NCBI GenBank assembly: GCA_026826555.1
Contig: JAKSZT010054570.1
Span: forward strand, 1,250,292-1,314,291
Direction: 5' to 3'
Origin: Tolypeutes matacus
Lineage: Eukaryota; Chordata; Mammalia; Cingulata; Chlamyphoridae
DNA: 64,000 nt
Every line of letters begins with the position of its first letter. Within the stretch, counting starts at the first letter, position 1. Made by a program: the position numbers and the translations under genes. Positions 33,828 to 45,242 of the stretch are shown here, in pieces. The notes beneath the pieces are model-generated. The model did not search any database, was not told where the DNA came from, and saw only the letters and a program-made list of their open reading frames with translations.

Positions 33828-35170
33828 GTCAGCCGACTGGATCGCCCAAAGACATGTTTTTCCCATATGCCAAACACATTCACCCATCCCAATATTTCAA
33901 AAAGCCGTAAGTTATGATGACTTCAGTAACAACTCAAAGTATAACATTTCATCAAATTCACTTCTGGTCCATCCTGGAGCAAAATTCCTCTTTGTTTATG
34001 GACCTGTGAAACCTAGAAAAGAAGTTATCTCTTTCCAATATAAGATGGTAGGTCAGGCATAGGAGAAATATTCCCATTCCAGAAGGGACAACTTGAAAGT
34101 AAAGCAAGGGTCAAAAATTCCAAACAAGTCCAAAACCCAGAGACGCAAACTCCATTAAATTTCAGGTCTGAGAGTCATCTGTGAATGGATGCTTTGTCCT
34201 CCGGGCCTGCTGGAGTGGCAGCCCCCACCCTTTTCAAGTGCTGGGGCAGGGACCATGCTCTCCCAAATGCTGGGGTCTAGCCCCACCCTCTCTGAGCCTT
34301 GGGGTGGGTGGTGCCTGATTTCTCCCCTGAGTGGAAACCCTGCCCTATGTAAGAACCTGAGCAGAGGGTCTGCTTCTTCCAAGCACAGGGGTGGGCCTGC
34401 CCTTTCCATTTGCATGGGTTGGTCGTCTCTCTTGGCCCAGAGAGCTCTTGGATATAGACTCTGCTTCCATGGCTCTGCCCTTGAAGTCTATTCTTCCTTT
34501 AATTTACCCCTTCTCTGTCGCTTTCAGTTCAGGTTGGCAGTATAGCCTATGCCTAAGCAAAGACTGTTTAGCTTCATCTTTATGCTATCTGAATAGGATG
34601 AGAATTTACCAAATCATCAACAGCTGGTTCCTTTATGTGTGAGATTTCAGTTCTCAGTATATTCCTCTCCTCTCACATTTTACTATGTGCTGCAAAGAGA
34701 AACCAAGTTGTACCTTCTGCATTTGGCTCAGAAATATCCTCAGCTAAATATCCAAGTTCAATGCTTGCAAGCAGTTCTGCCATCCATCTGATATCAGAAC
34801 ACAGTTTTCCAAATTCTCTACCACCTGATAACAAGGATTGCCTTTCTTCTAGTTTCCAGTAACATTCTTTTTTTCCTTCAAAGTCCACACCAGAATATTC
34901 TTATTTCTATCAGCATTCTATTCATGATGAATTATGCATTCTCTAAGGCAATAGAAACTTTCTCCACAACTCTCATTTATTTCTGAGCACTCAGCAGAAA
35001 TACCTTTAATATCCATATCTCTAGCAACAGCCTCTATAAAGCAATCTAGGATTTTTCTACTAAGTGCCTCAAAATTCTTCCAGCCTCTACCCATGACCCA
35101 ATGACAAAAGTGCTCCTACATTTTTAGGTATTTATTAACAGCAGCACCCCACCTTCTGGTACCAAAAAAC

Positions 35171-35575
35171 TGTCTTAGTTTGCCTGAGCTGCTAAAATAA
35201 ATACCACACAATGAATGGATTGGCTTAAGCAATGGGAATTTATTGGCTCCAGTTCTGAAGCTAGAAGTCCAACATTAAGATATTGGCAAGGCTTGCATTC
35301 TCCCCAAAGTCTATAGCATTCTGGTGCTAGCTGCCAGCAATACCTAGGGTTCCTTGGTTGCATATCTGCCTCCCATCACAGGCCAGGTGGGACCTGTGAC
35401 TTCTAGGTCCTCTTTATAAGGCCTCCAATAATCCGGATTAAGAACCCTCTTGCTTCAGTTGGGCCACACCTTAAGTTAAATGAAGAGAGCCTGTTTACAA
35501 TGGGTTCACATCCATAGGGACGCAAATCAAGATTAAGAACATGTGTTGGTTGGGCACATAATTCAACCTACCACA
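35171..35575 (-). mobile_element. 5' LTR of the MaLR provirus
   Basis: Plus strand starts 'tgtcttagtttgcctgagct', includes 'ggcttaagcaatgggaattt' and 'cagttgggccacaccttaa', and ends 'aattcaacctaccaca', giving TG...CA ends. It aligns along its length with the LTR at 33374. Confidence 0.85.
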
Positions 35576-35579
35576 CCCT

Positions 35580-36110
35580 CTACTTACTCATTGCTTCAGG
35601 TTACCATATAATTTATTGAGTTTACATGATTAGTGGGACTTCCAGAGGCTTCATCTCATCTGAGTTATGCAAACCCAGTTAGAACTGCCCACTGCACTCT
35701 GAGGATATTTGCCTAATCTAATGCTTTGAAACTCACCTTTATACTGGATTATACTGGAGTAATGCTCCTTAGCGTTTCTACAGCCTTGCTACAATTCTTA
35801 ATTTTCCAAAATTGTCTGGTTTACCATTCCCTGTATGCACCATTCCCTAGTGTTACAGAAAGAGAGGAGAACATTCCATATTCCACAGATATAAGCATAT
35901 GTTTAAGAGAAGAGCACAATATTAATATCCATCTATAGACAAATATATGTCCATACTTTGTAGAGAGTTTAAACTTCATAGATGTAACTAAACAACTGTC
36001 TATGTAAAATGCACCTCATGGAGCTCCTAAATCAATTGGGGAGATGATATAAAATATTTAAAAATTTAAAAATCAATTGAACTATTAAATTGAATTTAAA
36101 ACAATAATAA
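35580..36110. other. No recognised feature
   Basis: AT-rich, no repeat or coding signal recognised. Confidence 0.4.
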
Positions 36111-36114
36111 AGCA

Positions 36115-36320
36115 GATGGCACTGGCAGTGTCTGGTAATAAAGAGCATGGGATTTGGCATGAAACAGAAGTGAGTTTGAGTCCTGGCTCCATCTTTTACC
36201 AGCTGTGTAATCTTAGATGTGCTATTTAACATTCCTAAAGTTTAATTCCCTCAACTTATTATGAGGTCATTGTGATATTCCTTTCATAGAGTTGTTGTGA
36301 GGCTTCAGTTTTATAGAGTG
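36115..36320 (+). mobile_element. MIR SINE
   Basis: 'gtttgagtcctggctccatc', then 'ttttaccagctgtgtaatct' and 'agagttgttgtgaggcttc', follows the MIR core and 3' half. Confidence 0.75.
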
Positions 36321-36499
36321 GACATTTTATACTGCTGACACTGTAGTTTTAGACTGCAATGGTACAATTTGTACAAGTCTATCTTTTGCCCTTTGTTTGG
36401 CAACATAGTGATAGAATTTGAGATTGTAAATAGATTATAAATGGATTTCTTGGCCTAAGGTATAATGTGACTTTGGGGTTAATTTAAATGGAATAATAT

Positions 36500-37560
36500 G
36501 AGAACCTTTTTAAAGAGCTTCCGGGAAATGAGCAAAAGATATAAACAGATAAGTCACAGAAGAATAAATGAACATCGTGCTTAAACATATTTTAAAAATG
36601 CTCAGTTTCACTCTTGAGAAAGAATTACAAATTAAAACTAAACCAAAAGCCATTTCTTACCAATAAGATCTGAAAAAAAATCCAATGATTTTTACAGTGC
36701 TATCTGTTGGTAAGCTGTAGGGAAATGGGCTAACATATTGCTGAATGGAATGCAAAATGGTAATCTGTGGAGAGAAATTTGACAGTATCTAGCAAAGCAA
36801 CATATACATTTATCTTTTTTAAAAAAATATGTTTTGTGTGTGTATTTTATTTATTTTTATTTTTATTCCCCCTGCCAAGATGGCTCCATCTGTCTGCTCA
36901 TTGTTGCTTGCTGTGTTTGCTTGTTGTCTCTGCTCATTGTATCTGCTCGTCTTCTTTATGAAGATTTCCCATGTGGGAAGCAGGCGCCCAACAGCTTGAG
37001 CCACATCTGCTCCCTGTTTGTTGTGCCTGCTCATTGTGTCTGATTGTTCATCAGCTTATTGCGTCAGCTCATTGTGTCTGCTCATCTTCTTTAGGAGGCA
37101 CTGGGAACCTACCCTTGGACCTCCCGTGTGGGAGGCGGGTGCCCAGCTGCTTGAGCCACATCCACTCCCTACATTTATCTTTTGAATTTGCAATTCCACT
37201 TGTATGGCTCTATCCCAAAGATACATGGGCAAAGCTATAAAATAACTAATACACAAGATTGCTCGTTGCAACACCATTTGTTATATCAAAAGAATAGAGG
37301 ACTAGTTCAATTTAGAAGGACACATCCATAAAATGGAATACTATACAGTCATAAAAGGAATGAAGATGATCTCTATAAACAAATAGAAAGTGGTCTCCAA
37401 TATTTCCAGATAAGTGAAATCAGTAAGGTGCAGAATCATATATATAGCATGATATCTTTTGATTGAGAAGAGGGGGAAGATACAAATATATTCATTATGC
37501 TGGGAAAGTAGCTCCAAGTTTACCTCCCTCTCACTCCACTCCCAAGAACAATTTGCTTAT
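36500..37560 (+). mobile_element. Old L1 3' end (L1-F), plus strand
   Basis: Sense L1 ORF2 C-terminal and 3' UTR pattern: 'gaaagaattacaaattaaaa', 'ctgtagggaaatgggcta', then after the SINE 'tggctctatcccaaagatac', 'ataaaatggaatactataca' and 'aagtgaaatcagtaaggtgc'. Diverged and non-coding. Confidence 0.7.
36819..37169 (-). mobile_element. DAS-type SINE, dimeric
   Basis: Minus strand unit 1 'gggagtggatgtggctcaag' and unit 2 'gggagcagatgtggctcaag', with a 'gacacaatgagctgac' type linker and a long A/T tail on the left. Perfect 14-bp TSD 'tacatttatctttt' at 36805-36818 and 37170-37183. Confidence 0.95.
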
Positions 37561-37868
37561 ATGATTTATGGTTGTCCTACAGTTATCCCAGCCTGACTAT
37601 GCCGTGCATGGGGGTGGAGCTTGGGTTTTTCCATGAGAGGAGCCAAGACAAATGTCCTTTCTTCTGTATGGCTTGTTTTCTTGGCTCTCAGAATCCCTTA
37701 ATCCATTTGGATTACTACTTAAAAAAATTGTTTCATATGGCTAGATAATAGGATAGTCTGGGATTTTTTTTTTTCATAGGAGGAAACATTTTACTTCCTC
37801 CATTTAAGCTGCATAATGACCAAGGTAGGGCACAGATGCTAGCCATTAGCCATGCCTTTAATGTAGGC
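37561..37868. other. No recognised feature
   Basis: Nothing recognised between the L1 tail and the hAT element. Confidence 0.4.
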
Positions 37869-38824
37869 CAGTGGTTTTCTTAATATGGTCCACGGAAACT
37901 TGGGGGACTCCAAACCCTTCCAGGAGATCTGTGAAATCAAAAGTATCTTCACCATAGTACTAAGACATTATTTGCTTTTCCCAACATGTTAACATTTGCA
38001 CTGACAGTACAAAAGCAATGGTGGGTAAAATTCTCGTGTTTTAGTGTAAATCAAAATGGTGGCACCAAATTGTACTTATAGTCATTGATTCTTCACTACA
38101 TATATTCTCAGGGAAAAGAAAGATCCATTTCAGTTAACTAAAGCATTGAAAATTATTGGTTGTATTAAATATTGCCCCTTGAATACACATCTTTTTACTA
38201 TCTTGTGTGACGAAATAGGAAATATACCTAAAACATTTCTGCTGAGTATGAAGTGTGATGTCTTGAAGTAAAGCACTTGTGTGATTCTTTGAATAATGCC
38301 CTGAACTAGCTTTTTAAAAAAAATTTTATGGGACATTTTTACTTGAAGAATGACTAACAAACTATGGTTATTCAGACCTGGGTATTTACCGACATTTTCT
38401 TGAAAATGAACAAAGTGAGCCTGTCACTTTAAGGAAAACAGCTGACTATTGCCAATGATAAAATTCAAACCCTCAAAAGAAAATTCGATATTAGAAAATT
38501 AGAAGTTTGAAAATCTTGCATCCATCACGGTTAGCTTGACAGTTTTCTAATTGTAAAGGCATTTCTGATTAGATGACTGGTGATATTAACAAATACGATT
38601 TTAAACCTATTTTAATATTGAAATGTGTCAACATTTGGAAGATGTACATAAATTAGTGAATCAATATTTTCCAGATTACCAGTGCTTGATACTACAAACG
38701 TATGCACGAGTAAAAGACCCATTCAAAATGCAAGATAGACAAATGGATTTACTTCATATCAATGAACCAAAAGTTCATTGATACAATTTCAGCTCTCACT
38801 TTACCTTAAAAAAGTACCACATCT

Positions 38825-39065
38825 GGGGAATGGATGTAGCTCAAGTGGTTGAGTGCCTGCTTCCCATATACAAGGTCCCGGGTTTGATCCCAGTACCTCC
38901 TAAAAACAAAAAAACAAACAAAGCAAACAAATGAAAAAACCAACTCTCATTGGGGAGCAGATGTAGCTTAGTGGTTGAGCACTTGCTTCCCATGTATGAA
39001 GTCCTGGGTTCAATCCCCAACACCTCTTTAAAACAACCAATCTATCAAACAAACAAACAAAAAAA
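38825..39065 (+). mobile_element. Two DAS-type SINE units in tandem
   Basis: Unit 1 'ggggaatggatgtagctcaa' (38825-about 38940) and unit 2 'ggggagcagatgtagcttag' (38952-39065). Each has its B-box-like 'gggtttgatcccagtacc' or 'gggttcaatccccaacacc' and an A-rich tail with 'caaacaaacaaa'. They lie inside the hAT transposon. Confidence 0.9.
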
Positions 39066-39074
39066 CCCTACCAT

Positions 39075-39269
39075 ATGTTGAATTTTTGTATAGTATCAAA
39101 AAGAATATCCAAATTTATCACAAAAAAAGCTATTAAAATATTCCTTCCTTTTCCAACTAAATATCTGTGTGAGGAGAGATTTTCTTCACATGTTTTGGCC
39201 AACACAACATCTAACAGATTAAATATAGGAACAGAGAGGAGAATCCAGCTGCCTTCTGGCAATACATGA
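39075..39269 (+). pseudogene. hAT transposase, C-terminal dimerisation domain relic
   Basis: The plus-strand frame reads 'KKAIKIFLPFPTKYLCEERF', the hallmark of the hAT C-terminal dimerisation region (usually ...LLPFPTTYLCE.GFS...). It continues with an N-R-L-N segment that is also typical. Upstream, at about 38690-38760, 'RVKDPFKMQ' fits the segment that precedes it. The SINE pair separates the two. The minus-strand frame over 39068-39310 is a shadow. Domestication is not supported, because the rest of the gene is gone. Confidence 0.72.
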
Positions 39270-39549
39270 AGAAGATTTGCAAAAATGTAAAGCAATGCCA
39301 TTGTTCTCATTAAATGTTTTTGGTCTAGGATCTAGATATATTTCATACAAATGTGTTATGTAAGTTAACATGTAATGGGTTAATTATTTTATTTTTAAAT
39401 GAATTAATAGGTAAATACTTAAATTTCCCTGGTAATTTCTAGTATGGTAAATATCAGTGAATGTAGGCCAATATAAAAAAAGCTTTTAGGACTCTGCAAT
39501 CAATTCTAAGAGTATAAAGAAGTCCTGAGACCAAAAGTTTGAGAACCTG

Positions 39550-40870
39550 GTCTAGGTTAAATAAGTTGGATGGACTCAGCTCACCAAGACTGGTTGACAA
39601 TCCAAGGGTTTAGATCCAAAGTTCTAGCTAGTAACAGCATATTTTTTGTTTGCACTGTCCCCTGTATGTGTATGTGTCTATAAATGTCAATTAGAAGACA
39701 GAAAAATATGTCATGACCTTTCAGGATCTTTCAGATTGACTGAAGATATGAAATCTTCAATTTGAAGATTTGAATTCGAAGCCAGGCAATCATTTGGTTA
39801 CTGGGTAAATCAGGATCATACCTGCCATTACTTTGTGAGAGTTTAGCTGCTGCTCAATCACTTGTTCTTTTTATAACCAGGGTTTTTACAAATGAATTCC
39901 CTTGTGGAATCCTGAACCAAAGGACCTGAAATGAAGTATATCTGCAGCCTAAAGATTGTTCCTTCTGATGAAGAGCTGGAATTAGGGCTGAATTTGATAT
40001 GTAAAATTGGATTGAAACATTTAATTCCTGCCTCTAATTGTTTTAGCAGAAGGGAAACCTTTGTTGCTATGCAAGTGCCTTTAAAAAAGTCGGATGGCAA
40101 GTTCCAAATTTAGATTTGACCCCCTATCTTGGCTTGACAATCTGTCAAGGGTTTGTGATACCGATTCGCTCTAAATCCAGAGGGCACTTAGAAAACTTCC
40201 AAAGCACAATTTCCTCAGGCGCTTACTGACATGTTTTTTTCTGCAGAGTCTCACTTGTGGGGGTGAAGTTTGCAAAGAAATCTTTTCAGTCGGTTCTGTC
40301 ACTTGATAGCGCCCAAAGGGAAGCAAAATGTACCTTCAGAAGGCTGGAATAAAACAGTCATCCTTGCCCTGCTGTGCAATGGTAACCAGGACGATGGAGG
40401 AAACTTGGGAGGGTGGACTCTGCTGGAAAATGGCAAAATAGAGAGGGAGCTGACCGTGGAACTCTCAGGGGACTTTCTGAGGGTTTTAGGTTTAAACCTC
40501 TCATTTTTTCCATGAGATTTTCCTTTCCCACTTGCATCAGCTCTTTTGGTTGGAGTTGTTGAAGCTTTCTTGAGCACAGAGGTGGTGTTGCTGGGCTTAC
40601 CTCTAATCCACAGAGGGACCTGCATCTCCAAGCTCCTGGGCTGTGGCATCCTGAAGTTCTTCAGGTTCATAAATGACAAATAGGTCATTCATCATGTATC
40701 TTGGCTATTACCTGAGATCTCGAGCTGGTGAGTAGAGAGGCAGAGGAAGAATTGTCCAGGCAATTGAATGATCCTGTAATCTCTCAGACCACAATATACC
40801 CTCCAGCCCTGTGTCACAATATCTCAGTGTAGAAGGTCAAATCATTCCGATCTAGCCCAAGATCATGGTG
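39550..40870. other. Mostly unrecognised, possible decayed retrocopy
   Basis: The stretch 40230-40700 is richer in GC than its flanks and holds the open frame listed next. The rest is AT-rich and unassigned. Confidence 0.35.
40299..40688 (-). other. 129-codon open frame, unrecognised
   Basis: The product is basic in the middle ('KRADASGKGKSHGKNERF' region, Lys/Arg-rich) and Ser/Pro-rich. I recognise no domain. Just upstream on the minus strand another frame gives an acidic segment ('YEPEELQDATAQELG') before a stop. The mixture could be a frameshifted retrocopy of an unknown gene or chance in a GC-rich patch. No poly(A) tail or TSD was found to prove retroposition. Confidence 0.2.
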
Positions 40871-40879
40871 TAAGAGAAA

Positions 40880-41010
40880 AAAATGTTAAGGAGGAGTCAG
40901 GTTCTATCCCAGTTTCTGCTCTAACAGCTGTATGATTTTGGGCAACTCACACAGCCTCTCTGAGTTCATTGTCATCATCTGCAAATGAGTACATCCAACT
41001 CACATCACTA
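40880..41010 (+). mobile_element. MIR fragment
   Basis: 'caggttctatcccagtttct', then 'ctctaacagctgtatgattt' and 'gggcaactcacacagcctct', fit the MIR core and its following region. Confidence 0.65.
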
Positions 41011-41254
41011 ATATCCCTTCTGTCTTGGGCATTCATGAAATCATCTCCCAGCCACAACTGGGAATGGTTCTCAAGAGAACAAATAGGTACAAAAAAATCA
41101 CTTTCATGCTTTCCTCCAACAACCCTAGTCCTGGTGTATTTTCCCATGAAGAAGGAAAGAGATCACTTCCATAGGCTGTAGCATGGGCAACCATGTGGGC
41201 AAAATGGTGGAGAAAACATGGAGAGATGCCAGTTTGGTTAGAATAAAAGTAGCT

Positions 41255-41500
41255 TTTGAGGGCTTCCTACTTGCCAGGTACCCTCCTAAGTGCTTTAGCT
41301 GGATTAACTCACTTAGTCTCACTTCAAACCTTTGAGGTAGATACTATTTATCATCCTCATTTTACAGACGTGAAAAGTGAGGCATGGGGAGGTTAAGTAG
41401 CTTGTCCAAGATTATGCAGGGGGCAAGAAGAAGAGCTGTGATTCAAACCTAGGCAGTCTAGCTTCTGAGTCCAGACCCTTAACTGTTACCACCCAGTCCC
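41255..41500 (+). mobile_element. MIR SINE, nearly complete
   Basis: 'cttgccaggtaccctcctaa', 'ggattaactcacttagtctc', 'cctcattttacagacgtgaa', 'ggttaagtagcttgtccaag' and 'cctaggcagtctagcttctg' occur in family order. Confidence 0.9.
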
Positions 41501-41504
41501 TTAT

Positions 41505-42460
41505 TTCTCTTCCATCTTCACCAGCCACCCTTGCTTTGGCTTCATATTCAGAATCTCCTGCTTAGCCCATGTAGTCCTGTTTGAATACCTTCTCAAGATG
41601 CTCTCTCTGCCCTCCCCACATCACAGCTTATGGGTGACAAGTGTCACTCACTCATACACCCAATCCACACATCATGTATTGCTCAGACCTTTTCTTGCTT
41701 GTGGTGAAGATTTAGCTATGACCTACCTGTAGGGATAGCTCTGCCTCTACCCCCATAGCATTCAGTTTTGGAGGGAATGAGATTATGCCTTGAAGATATA
41801 ACATTTTGTTTGTTGATAAAAAATATAACTCCAAAGCTCTAATATGGGAATTAACTGCCTTTCCAAGAGGTCAATACAGTAATATGCAGAGACCTGGCTT
41901 TCACTTTTTCATCAAATAATTCATTGGTTTGGATTTTCTTATTCAACACTTGACTATTTAAAAAATACATAAACATTGATAATTTTGAGTCAAGATCGTT
42001 CCTTGTAATCTTAAATGATCACCCTCTCCTTTAGAGCTCTCAGTCCATTTCTTCTCAGTTAGATTGCTCTTTACTGAAGACTTGGCAGAAGCACCATGTT
42101 GCAGACACTCTTGTAGACTGTCAAAAATCATTTCCCATGCAGATGATGTGTTTGAAAACACCCCATTTCAGAGATTAGAATGGTTGGCTATTTTGCAAAT
42201 GGAGGTAGTCTCAGCAAAGTTAACAGTTGAAAATGTCATTATGTCAATGCATTTTGAAAGAAACATATAGGATGGTATATGGTTCCCTCTTAAAGAGGAG
42301 CTCTTTTTATTATTTTATTCATTCTAATTTTAGGCTCTATAGTAGTTTAGAGAAAGGGGAGCAGAAAAGACTACAGGTATCTGCATTAATACCTGTTAAT
42401 GAGGGCATTGGAAATACCCAATGTGTTTGTCCATGCACATCCTTCTCCCCCGGCATTTCC
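41505..42460. other. No recognised feature
   Basis: Probably single-copy. Frames on both strands near 41958-42270 have no motif. Confidence 0.4.
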
Positions 42461-42467
42461 CTTTTCC

Positions 42468-42585
42468 AGTGGTGCTCAATTGGGGGTGGTATGTTCCCTC
42501 CCACCAGGGAATTTGATGGGGCTTTGATCTAATAGGTGCTACTGGCATTTAAAGCTTCGGTGGGTGGTTTTGGGGGCCAGTTCTA
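42468..42585 (+). mobile_element. MER20-like hAT fragment
   Basis: 'cagtggtgctcaattggggg' resembles a hAT left end, and 'ggtgctactggcatttaaag' matches the middle of MER20. It is cut off where L1-G begins. Confidence 0.45.
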
Positions 42586-43457
42586 TAATGATCAAGGAAG
42601 TCTTTATGTAAAAACTTTGAGATATAATTCATATACAATACAATTCACCCATTTAAATGTAAAATTCAGTAACTTTTAGTGTATTTACAGAGTTGTGCGA
42701 CCATTGCTGCAATTATGTTTAGAACATTTTCATTACCTCCCCAAAGCTCTATTATCAGATACTTTCCTTTTTTCACTCTCAGTCCTAACCCAGTCTTAGG
42801 TAGTCATTGATCTACTTTCTGTCTCTATTTGCCTACTCTGGATATTTCCAATAATTGGACTCATACAGTGTTTGGTCCTTTGTGATTGGCTTATTTCACT
42901 TAACATACTTTTTTCAAGGATCATCTATATTGTAGCATGCATCAGCACTTCATTTCTTTTATTCTGGAATGACATTCTGCTCTATGGCTATACCACATTT
43001 TGTTTATTCATTCAGTTGATGGACATTTATGTCATTTCCACAATTTGGCTTTTATGAATAATGCTATTGTGAACATTTATGTACAATTTTTTGCATGAAC
43101 ATGTCATTTCAATTCTCTTGGGTATATCCCTTGGAGTGGAATTACGGGGTCAAGTGATAACTTTGTACTTAATGTTTTGAGGAAATCTCAGATTGTTTTC
43201 CAAAGCGGTTCCACAACTTTGTATTTCCAGTACAGTATATGAGGCTTCCAATTTCTCCACATTTCACCAACCATTGTTATTAGTTGTCTTTTTCATTCTA
43301 GCCATCTAGTGGGTGTGAAGTAGTATCTCATTGTGGTTTTGATTTGCATTTCCCTCATGGATTATGATGTTGAACATTTTTTCATGTGCTTATTGGCTAT
43401 TTGTATATCTTTTTTGGAGAAATGCCTAATAAGATTCTTTGCTCATTTTTTAAAAAA

Positions 43458-43898
43458 TATATTTTTTATTTTTAAAAAGGTATTTAGATTACATAAATGT
43501 TACATAAAAATGTAGGGGATTCCCATATGCCCCACTTCCATGAACCAACGCCCATACAGGTGAAATCTATGATAAGGTGGAAATGAATAGTTGTGCAGTA
43601 AAGAGATATGAAAGGGGTGTAGGGATACTATTGGGTTGGGCAGGCCAAGCTTGACAGGGGGGTAGGGTGGGGAGTATGGGTTGGATGGTCCAAGGAACTG
43701 GGAGGAGGGTTGGGGGACAGAATAGGTGAACACTGGGGATAGGTGGGTACATGGGTGAAACTACAATGTTGAAAAAAATCTATTTGCAATATGATAAGGA
43801 AATGCTCCTGGTTTAGGGTGTTGAATGGTGGGCATTTGGGACAGGGCGCACCTGGGACAGTCTTCTAGAGAATGTGCAAGTGATCATTTTGTCATAGT
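43458..43898. mobile_element. Insertion in L1-G, probably a 5'-inverted L1 3' end
   Basis: The insertion is enclosed by copies of 'ttgctcattttttaaaa' and 'ttgctcattttaaaa' (43439 onward and 43900 onward). Its left 85 bp ('tacataaatgttacataaaa', 'gattcccatatgccccac') read as antisense L1 3' UTR. From about 43546 the plus strand turns strongly G-rich, as the sense strand of an L1 3' UTR would. A change of strand inside one TSD-bounded insertion is what twin priming produces. Confidence 0.5.
43657..43680 (+). other. G-quadruplex motif
   Basis: Four G-runs of 6, 3, 4 and 3 are separated by loops of 2, 1 and 5 bases. More G-runs follow at 43698-43716. L1 3' UTRs are known to carry such motifs. 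Confidence 0.7.
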
Positions 43899-44099
43899 CA
43901 TTGCTCATTTTAAAATTGGGTTACTTGCTTATTTATTATTGAGCTGTATGACATTTTATGTATTCTAGATACTACTTTCTTATCAGATACATGAGCTGCA
44001 AAACTCTTCTCCCATTCTCTGTGTTTTCTTTTCACTTTTTTGATGATGTCCTTTGAAGCACAAAAGTCTTGTCATTGTAATGATGTAAAGGCAGTCTTT

Positions 44100-44845
44100 G
44101 CACAAGGAATTACCCCACCCAGAGTGCCAATAGTGAGAGCATGGCCAAAGGTCAGGTGAAAAGTTTGTTCGTTTATATTAGTCTCAAATCAAAGGTCTTG
44201 ATGCTTACTGAAATCTTTCAATGCACAAAAGCCAATTTTGCCTTTTCTTCTCCTGAAATCTCATTAATGTCTGGTATGAGACTTTTCTACTTAAAGATTT
44301 TATCTTCTTCAGCAGTGACTAGTTCAGACTTAAATGAACTTTTTTCTTCCCTTGCCTTATTTTATTTCTTACTAAACCAGACTTGGGATTGATAGGATTG
44401 ATGTTCTGTTGCTAAGTCTCACATGTTTGTATTTCAGCAATTTTCGGAACCTGTGGTGTGCTAGGCTATGTGGGCATATCAAATTGGGTTGATATATTTC
44501 CTTTTCACACTTCTCTTATGGTATTTTCCATGCTTCACCTGTACCTGTACCTCTTTATCTTCTTCCCCCTTTCTTTTTTGCTGGATAACACTTCATCTAC
44601 CCAGTTTATCAGTTTCCCTCTCTATTTTCCATCCTTTCATCACTTCACAATGCACTTACTCTCACCCTTCTCTTTGTGGTAATGGGCAAAGTTCTTGCAG
44701 ATTGGCTCCGTGAGACTCCAGCAATCTGACCTCAGGTGCCCCATGTCTCAGGTTGGTCATCTGTGAAATGGCATTGACCTTGATTCCTCAGAGTGTGAGA
44801 AAGTGATGATATTTATAATAGCCCCAATATAGCAATCAGTCAACA
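44100..44845. other. No recognised feature
   Basis: Probably single-copy, pyrimidine-rich in 44540-44690. Confidence 0.4.
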
Positions 44846-45150
44846 AACTATGTTTCTGACAGTGTCAGAAGGTAAAGAATAAGTCACAATCCCTTTTCTT
44901 GCATAGTTCACCATCCAGTGAAATTAGCACACATAATCATGGTATAATGCAGGAAGTGATGTGACATAGGAACATGGAAATGCCGTGAGAGGAAGAAATT
45001 AACCACTCCTCCATCAAGAAAAGCTTTATTTAGAAAGGAGATGACTTTTAAGATGGGTCTGAAGGAACTGAGCAGGCATCTGTCATGAAAAGAAAGGGAG
45101 AAAAACAGCAGCCAGAGGGAACAGAATGTGCAGAAGTCCCGAGACACGAC
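44845..45150 (-). mobile_element. Probable L2 fragment
   Basis: 'gatgacttttaagatgggtc', then 'tgaaggaactgagcaggcat' and a later 'gcagccagagggaacagaat', follow the reverse of the L2 3' region in the same order as 32300-32480. Strongly diverged. Confidence 0.5.
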
Positions 45151-45242
45151 AAAGCATGGGATTATCTGAGAATATAGGGAAATACAATGTTATGAGCATT
45201 TCCCATATGAGTCTCTGGAGGCAGATAGTAAAACTGAAGCCT

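Larger units (their letters stand above)
33374..35575 (-). mobile_element. MaLR (ERVL-MaLR, MLT1/MST-like) provirus with both LTRs
   Basis: Two related LTRs in the same minus orientation (33374-33827 and 35171-35575) enclose 1.34 kb of internal sequence. Directly inside the 5' LTR the plus strand reads 'ccccaccttctggtaccaaa', the antisense of the leader typical of MST/THE internal regions. There is no gag, pol or env coding capacity, as usual for these non-autonomous elements. Chance open frames over 34155-34545 reflect a GC-rich internal part. Target duplications are not evident. Confidence 0.82.
37869..39549 (+). mobile_element. hAT-superfamily DNA transposon (Charlie-like), internally deleted
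   Basis: The left end 'cagtggttttcttaatatgg' and the reverse complement of the right end, 'caggttctcaaacttttgg', are imperfect terminal inverted repeats of the hAT type. The 8-bp flanks 'atgtaggc' and 'gtctaggt' agree at 5 of 8 positions, as for an old TSD. The right third encodes a decayed transposase C-terminus. A SINE pair (38825-39065) interrupts it. Most of the transposase gene is missing. Confidence 0.78.
42605..44085 (-). mobile_element. L1 3' end (L1-G), minus strand
   Basis: Antisense L1 3' UTR and ORF2 end: 'gagatataattcatatacaa', 'gtagcatgcatcagcacttc', 'ctagtgggtgtgaagtagta', then (after an insertion) 'tttaaaattgggttacttgc' and 'gatgatgtcctttgaagcac'. 5'-truncated at about 44085. 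Confidence 0.88.

Noticed and set aside
34155..34642. Frames of 83-118 codons on both strands
   Set aside because: They lie in the internal region of the MaLR provirus, a non-coding element, and overlap each other.
40225..40246. Splice-acceptor-like 'tttttttctgcag'
   Set aside because: A single acceptor-like sequence without a partner donor or coding exon is too common to support an exon.
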